From the NCBI GenBank assembly GCA_040382055.1, contig JBEIGE010000017.1, forward strand, positions 1 to 64,000: DNA of 64,000 bases. Direction: 5' to 3'. Both the position numbers and the translations under genes were made by a program. Position 1 is the first letter of the stretch. Each line of letters starts with the position of its first letter. Of the stretch, positions 61,255-64,000 are shown one piece after another. Origin of the DNA: JBEIGE01 sp040382055. GTDB lineage: Bacteria > Pseudomonadota > Gammaproteobacteria > Burkholderiales > Burkholderiaceae_C. Below the pieces are notes generated by a model, which saw nothing but the letters and a program-made list of their open reading frames with translations, searched no databases and was not told where the DNA came from.

Positions 61255-62120
61255 ACGCCAGCCTTTACCGGTGTAGGGTTGAATTCAGGGTTTTCAGAAG
61301 ATGTTTCCCAAAAAATCAACTCCAGACGGCCGTCGAAATGCTCTACGAGTGCCGAACGGCTTTCGACCCAATCGCCATCATTGCAATAAAGCACGCCGTC
61401 TATCTCTCGCATTTCGGCCCGATGAATATGGCCACAAACCACGCCGTGATGACCCCGACGGCGGGCTTCATGAGCCACAGCCACTTCGAAATCCATCACA
61501 TAGTTAAGCGCCTTCTTGACTTTTTGCTTGAGGTATTGCGAAAGCGACCAATAAGGCAAGCCCAGACGATTGCGCAGATGGTTCAGATGCCGGTTGAGTC
61601 GCAGTGTGAATTCATAAAGGTAATCACCCACATAAGCCAACCATTTTGCGCATTGAATCACACCGTCAAAGTAGTCGCCGTGCATGATCCAGAAGCGGCG
61701 TCCATCCGCCATGACGTGAACAGCATCTTCAACCACATCAATACCGCCAAACTGATGACCGATAAAGCCACGGGCAAACTCGTCGTGATTACCTGGAACA
61801 TAAATGACCTTGCATCCCTTGCGTGCACTGCGCAGCAATTTCTGGACTACGTCATTGTGTTCCTGTGGCCAATACCAACGTCGACGCAGTTGCCAACCGT
61901 CCACGATGTCACCAACCAAGTACAAATAATCGCTGGGATGCGACTTCATGAACGCAAGTAGCGCCTTAGCCTGGCAGCCGGGTGTGCCGAGATGCAAATC
62001 GGAAATAAAAATACTGCGAAAGCGCTTGCCAGGGCTGTTGTCATCATCCGCAACATGGGCCTCTCCTGCGGGCGTGTCCCCTAACCAGGGAGACACTGAC
62101 TCAAAGGTGGCTCTCATCAT
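61251..62120 (-). CDS. plcP: PlcP-like metallophosphoesterase (phospholipase C type)
   Basis: The 289-residue calcineurin-like enzyme has all metal motifs: SDLHLG, VGDIVDGW, PGNHDEFARG, MHGDYFDG and CGHIHRAE. It belongs with LpxH-like UDP-diacylglucosamine hydrolases, but the position next to an Agt-like transferase and OlsB-like acyltransferase points to PlcP. PlcP removes phosphocholine or phosphoethanolamine headgroups to give diacylglycerol when phosphate is scarce. There is no signal peptide, so it acts at the inner face of the membrane. It overlaps olsB and agt by 4 bases each. A true LpxH role cannot be excluded. Confidence 0.8.
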   Translation of the reverse strand: MMRATFESVSPWLGDTPAGEAHVADDDNSPGKRFRSIFISDLHLGTPGCQAKALLAFMKSHPSDYLYLVGDIVDGWQLRRRWYWPQEHNDVVQKLLRSARKGCKVIYVPGNHDEFARGFIGHQFGGIDVVEDAVHVMADGRRFWIMHGDYFDGVIQCAKWLAYVGDYLYEFTLRLNRHLNHLRNRLGLPYWSLSQYLKQKVKKALNYVMDFEVAVAHEARRRGHHGVVCGHIHRAEMREIDGVLYCNDGDWVESRSALVEHFDGRLELIFWETSSENPEFNPTPVKAGV

Positions 62121-62965
62121 TTCCCGAGGAATCTCTTGCGGTATCTCAGAGGCATGTCTGCTACGCGCATGAACATGGGCAAGTCAGCAGAGTTGAAATC
62201 TGGATCCCAAGCGGGCGGCCCCAAGACTTTGGCTCCAAGGCGAAGATAGCCCTTGATCAGCGCTGGCGGCTCTATCAGCAGTGAGCCATCGAGGGCATCT
62301 ACAGGCAAAGGCAGTCGCGGCCTGACATGACAATCGATAGGCGCGAGATGGGTTTGCCGAAGTTGGTGCCAAATGCTGGCCGCTGCATCACCACCTACAA
62401 CTCCGTTATGCATCATGGGAATGCTGGCACAACCAATCATGGTGTCGAGCTGATTGGCCACCATGAACTCGGTCAAAGCACCCCATAGCGCCATGATCAC
62501 GGCGCCCTGCCGATGGTCCGGATGAACACAACTGCGACCGAGTTCAACCATACGCTCGCGCAATGATCTCAAACGGGTCAAATCAAACTCAAGATCGCTG
62601 TACGTACTGCCGATCCGCTTGGCTTGCGCTGGAGTCAAGACACGATAAGTTCCCACAACTTCGTTGCTGACAAGATCGCGAACCAGTAGATGCTCACAAA
62701 AATCGTCAAAGATATCGACGTCGTGGCCGCTTACGGGTGTGTTGAGCCGGGCACCCATTTCGCCTGCAAAAACCATGAACCTCAAACGCTGCGCTTGGCG
62801 AACTTCATCCTGATGCTGTGCCCACGAAACGGCAATGCCGCCACGCTCCTTCGGGACAATTGAATCGCTGGTTGGACCATGGAGATGTTGATCCGGTCGA
62901 TGAAGTGACCCCCTGGGCAAGCCTATGAGTGACAAGGGACCTGTTGGGTTAGGCAGTTCTTTCAT
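62117..62965 (-). CDS. olsB: OlsB-like GNAT N-acyltransferase
   Basis: The 282-residue protein has the Acetyltransf_5 (OlsB/hemolysin-type) pattern: RFMVFAGEMGARLNTPV, then DVDIFDDFCEHLLVRD and VVGTYRVLTP. MVELGRSCVHPDHRQG is followed by GCASIPM. OlsB adds a 3-hydroxy fatty acid to ornithine to give lyso-ornithine lipid, a phosphorus-free lipid precursor. The O-acyltransferase OlsA is not in the window. AAAGGA lies before the ATG at 62965. It is the first gene of the coupled olsB-plcP-agt operon. Confidence 0.82.
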   Translation of the reverse strand: MKELPNPTGPLSLIGLPRGSLHRPDQHLHGPTSDSIVPKERGGIAVSWAQHQDEVRQAQRLRFMVFAGEMGARLNTPVSGHDVDIFDDFCEHLLVRDLVSNEVVGTYRVLTPAQAKRIGSTYSDLEFDLTRLRSLRERMVELGRSCVHPDHRQGAVIMALWGALTEFMVANQLDTMIGCASIPMMHNGVVGGDAAASIWHQLRQTHLAPIDCHVRPRLPLPVDALDGSLLIEPPALIKGYLRLGAKVLGPPAWDPDFNSADLPMFMRVADMPLRYRKRFLGK

Positions 62966-62994
62966 TTTTTTCCTTTGTAGATCGAAGTCAAGAT

Positions 62995-63019
62995 ATAAAA
63001 AAGCCCCGGTGAAGGGGCT
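62995..63019 (-). terminator. Rho-independent terminator after phoX
   Basis: AGCCCC (63002-63007) and GGGGCT (63014-63019) form the stem with a 6-base loop. On the minus strand it is followed by a T-run. It separates phoX from olsB; partial read-through is possible since no clear promoter is seen in the 30 bases before olsB. Confidence 0.85.
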
Positions 63020-63034
63020 GGAAGGGTTGGCTGG

Positions 63035-64000
63035 TCAAGTGCCGACAATGCCGCCGTCCTTGCGGCGAATGACCACAGTGGATGAACGCGGTCGCCCGCC
63101 TGCAGGTCCGTCAGGCCAAGTGCTGACTGCTTGCGGCTTGGATGGGTCGCTTCGTTCACTGGCGGTTTCACCGGGGTGCTGGATGTTGACGAAGACGGCC
63201 CGCCGATCAGGTGTGAAGGAAATTCCCGTGATCTCACAGCCGGAAGGTCCTGTTAAGAAACGCTTGGTTTCGCCGGTCGTGGGATCAGCGCACAGCATCA
63301 TGTTGTTGCCAATATTTTGGTACGCACCTTTGTTCATCACCGATGTCGATATATCGGTCTGTATCCAGAGCAAACCACTTTCATCAAATGAAAGACCATC
63401 AGGACTGCCATACATATCGCCCTTGATGGAGCCACGATGTTCACCCTTTTGAGCATCGGGATCGCCAGCCAGGGCAAAGTGCATCCAGCGAAATTCAGTG
63501 GCTCCAGCATCACCCCCGATAGCACCACCTTCACGCCACCGAATAATGTGCCCCATGATGTTGTCTGTTCGTGGATTTGCATCGTTGACATCGCGACCCG
63601 GTTGCCCACGCAAGCTGTTGTTGGTCAGAGTTGCGAACACTTCACCGTTTTGGGGGTGAACAGCAATCCACTCCGGCCTGTCCATACGGGTTGCGCCCAC
63701 AGCATCTGCAGCCTGTCGGGTTCTGATCAGAATATCCGCCTGAGTCAAAAAACCTTTGTCGGCCGTCAAACCGTTTTCACCCTGCACCAAAGCAAGCCAT
63801 CTGCCAAATCCTTTGCTGTCAAATCGCGCCACATACAGCGTGCCATGATCAAGCAAAGACTGATTAGACTTGAAACCACCGGGCTTGACTTTGTCTCTGG
63901 AGACAAATTTATAGATGTACTCAAAACGTTCGTCGTCTCCCATATAAACCACAGCGCGACCATCCCGCGTTAAGGTTGTTGTGGCACCTTCGTGTTTGAT
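63035..64000 (-). CDS. phoX: PhoX family alkaline phosphatase, C-terminal part
   Basis: The gene runs off the window; about 321 codons are present and the frame is open to base 64000, so the GTG at 63952 is internal. Family segments are HEGAT before VVYMGDDERFEYIYKFVS, then RMDRPEWIAVHPQNGEVFATLTNN, the DGLSFDESGLLWIQTD stretch and GPSGCEITGISFTPDRRAVFVNIQHPGE. These are typical of PhoX (DUF839) calcium/iron phosphatases, Tat-exported to the periplasm to free phosphate from esters. The signal and promoter lie outside the window. Confidence 0.93.
   Translation of the reverse strand: MKHEGATTTLTRDGRAVVYMGDDERFEYIYKFVSRDKVKPGGFKSNQSLLDHGTLYVARFDSKGFGRWLALVQGENGLTADKGFLTQADILIRTRQAADAVGATRMDRPEWIAVHPQNGEVFATLTNNSLRGQPGRDVNDANPRTDNIMGHIIRWREGGAIGGDAGATEFRWMHFALAGDPDAQKGEHRGSIKGDMYGSPDGLSFDESGLLWIQTDISTSVMNKGAYQNIGNNMMLCADPTTGETKRFLTGPSGCEITGISFTPDRRAVFVNIQHPGETASERSDPSKPQAVSTWPDGPAGGRPRSSTVVIRRKDGGIVGT

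Noticed and set aside
1..64000. tRNA, rRNA, CRISPR arrays, insertion sequences or prophage
   Set aside because: None recognised by eye in the intergenic stretches; all gaps are under 300 bases.

Overview
The window reads as a chromosomal segment of a betaproteobacterium, most likely Burkholderiales near Comamonadaceae (Rhodoferax, Polaromonas or Limnohabitans type). The reasons are the rpsF-priB-rpsR-rplI-dnaB order, Bug-type tricarboxylate binding protein, AddAB-type recombination nuclease, PpsA/PpsR pair and protein-level similarity recalled from those genera. No search was run. Genes are dense, with many 4-base ATGA stop/start overlaps. I saw no tRNA, rRNA, CRISPR, insertion sequence or prophage, and no gene-free stretch over 300 bases.

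Layout. 1-3.6 kb: end of phoH, then dnaB and the S6/PriB/S18/L9 cluster. 3.6-9.3 kb: an unusual sodium:solute symporter, PEP synthase and its regulator. 9.4-13.1 kb: TonB-ExbB-ExbD, a GlcG-like protein, a Bax-inhibitor-1 protein and a small lipoprotein. 13.2-17.9 kb: surE-pcm-nlpD-exonuclease-rlmD. 18-23.7 kb: quinone oxidoreductase, glutathione peroxidase and a light-damage cassette (photolyase, a 49-residue DUF2256 protein, FeS photolyase, SDR). 23.7-27 kb: sugar-acid type genes. 27.2-35.7 kb: ZntB, then a lipid-related group (LplT, GT4 glycosyltransferase, phosphatidylserine decarboxylase, membrane-anchored class III aminotransferase, Mpo1-like membrane protein, UDP-glucose dehydrogenase). 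35.9-43.2 kb: addB-addA-flavoprotein operon. 43.3-48.5 kb: trxA, rho, rpmE2, an ArnT-like membrane protein and a MATE exporter.

48.6-64 kb is a nearly uninterrupted phosphate-starvation island: pstSCAB-phoU-phoB-phoR, a fasciclin lipoprotein, ppx, a repeat-bearing Lys/Pro-rich protein, ppk, and an ATGA-coupled operon of OlsB-like N-acyltransferase, PlcP-like phospholipase C and Agt-like glycosyltransferase, preceded by a PhoX phosphatase that runs off the end. Together these would scavenge and store phosphate and replace phospholipids with ornithine lipids and glycolipids.

The most interesting signal is regulatory. Direct-repeat PhoB sites with 11-bp phasing can be read before pstS, the fasciclin gene and ppk, and also 20-30 kb away before lplT, the GT4 gene, the Mpo1-like gene and ugd. 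In five of the seven an imperfect -10 hexamer sits exactly 10 bp beyond the box. This suggests the 28-36 kb lipid group belongs to the same regulon and may be an undescribed branch of phosphorus-sparing membrane remodelling. That is inference from sequence alone.
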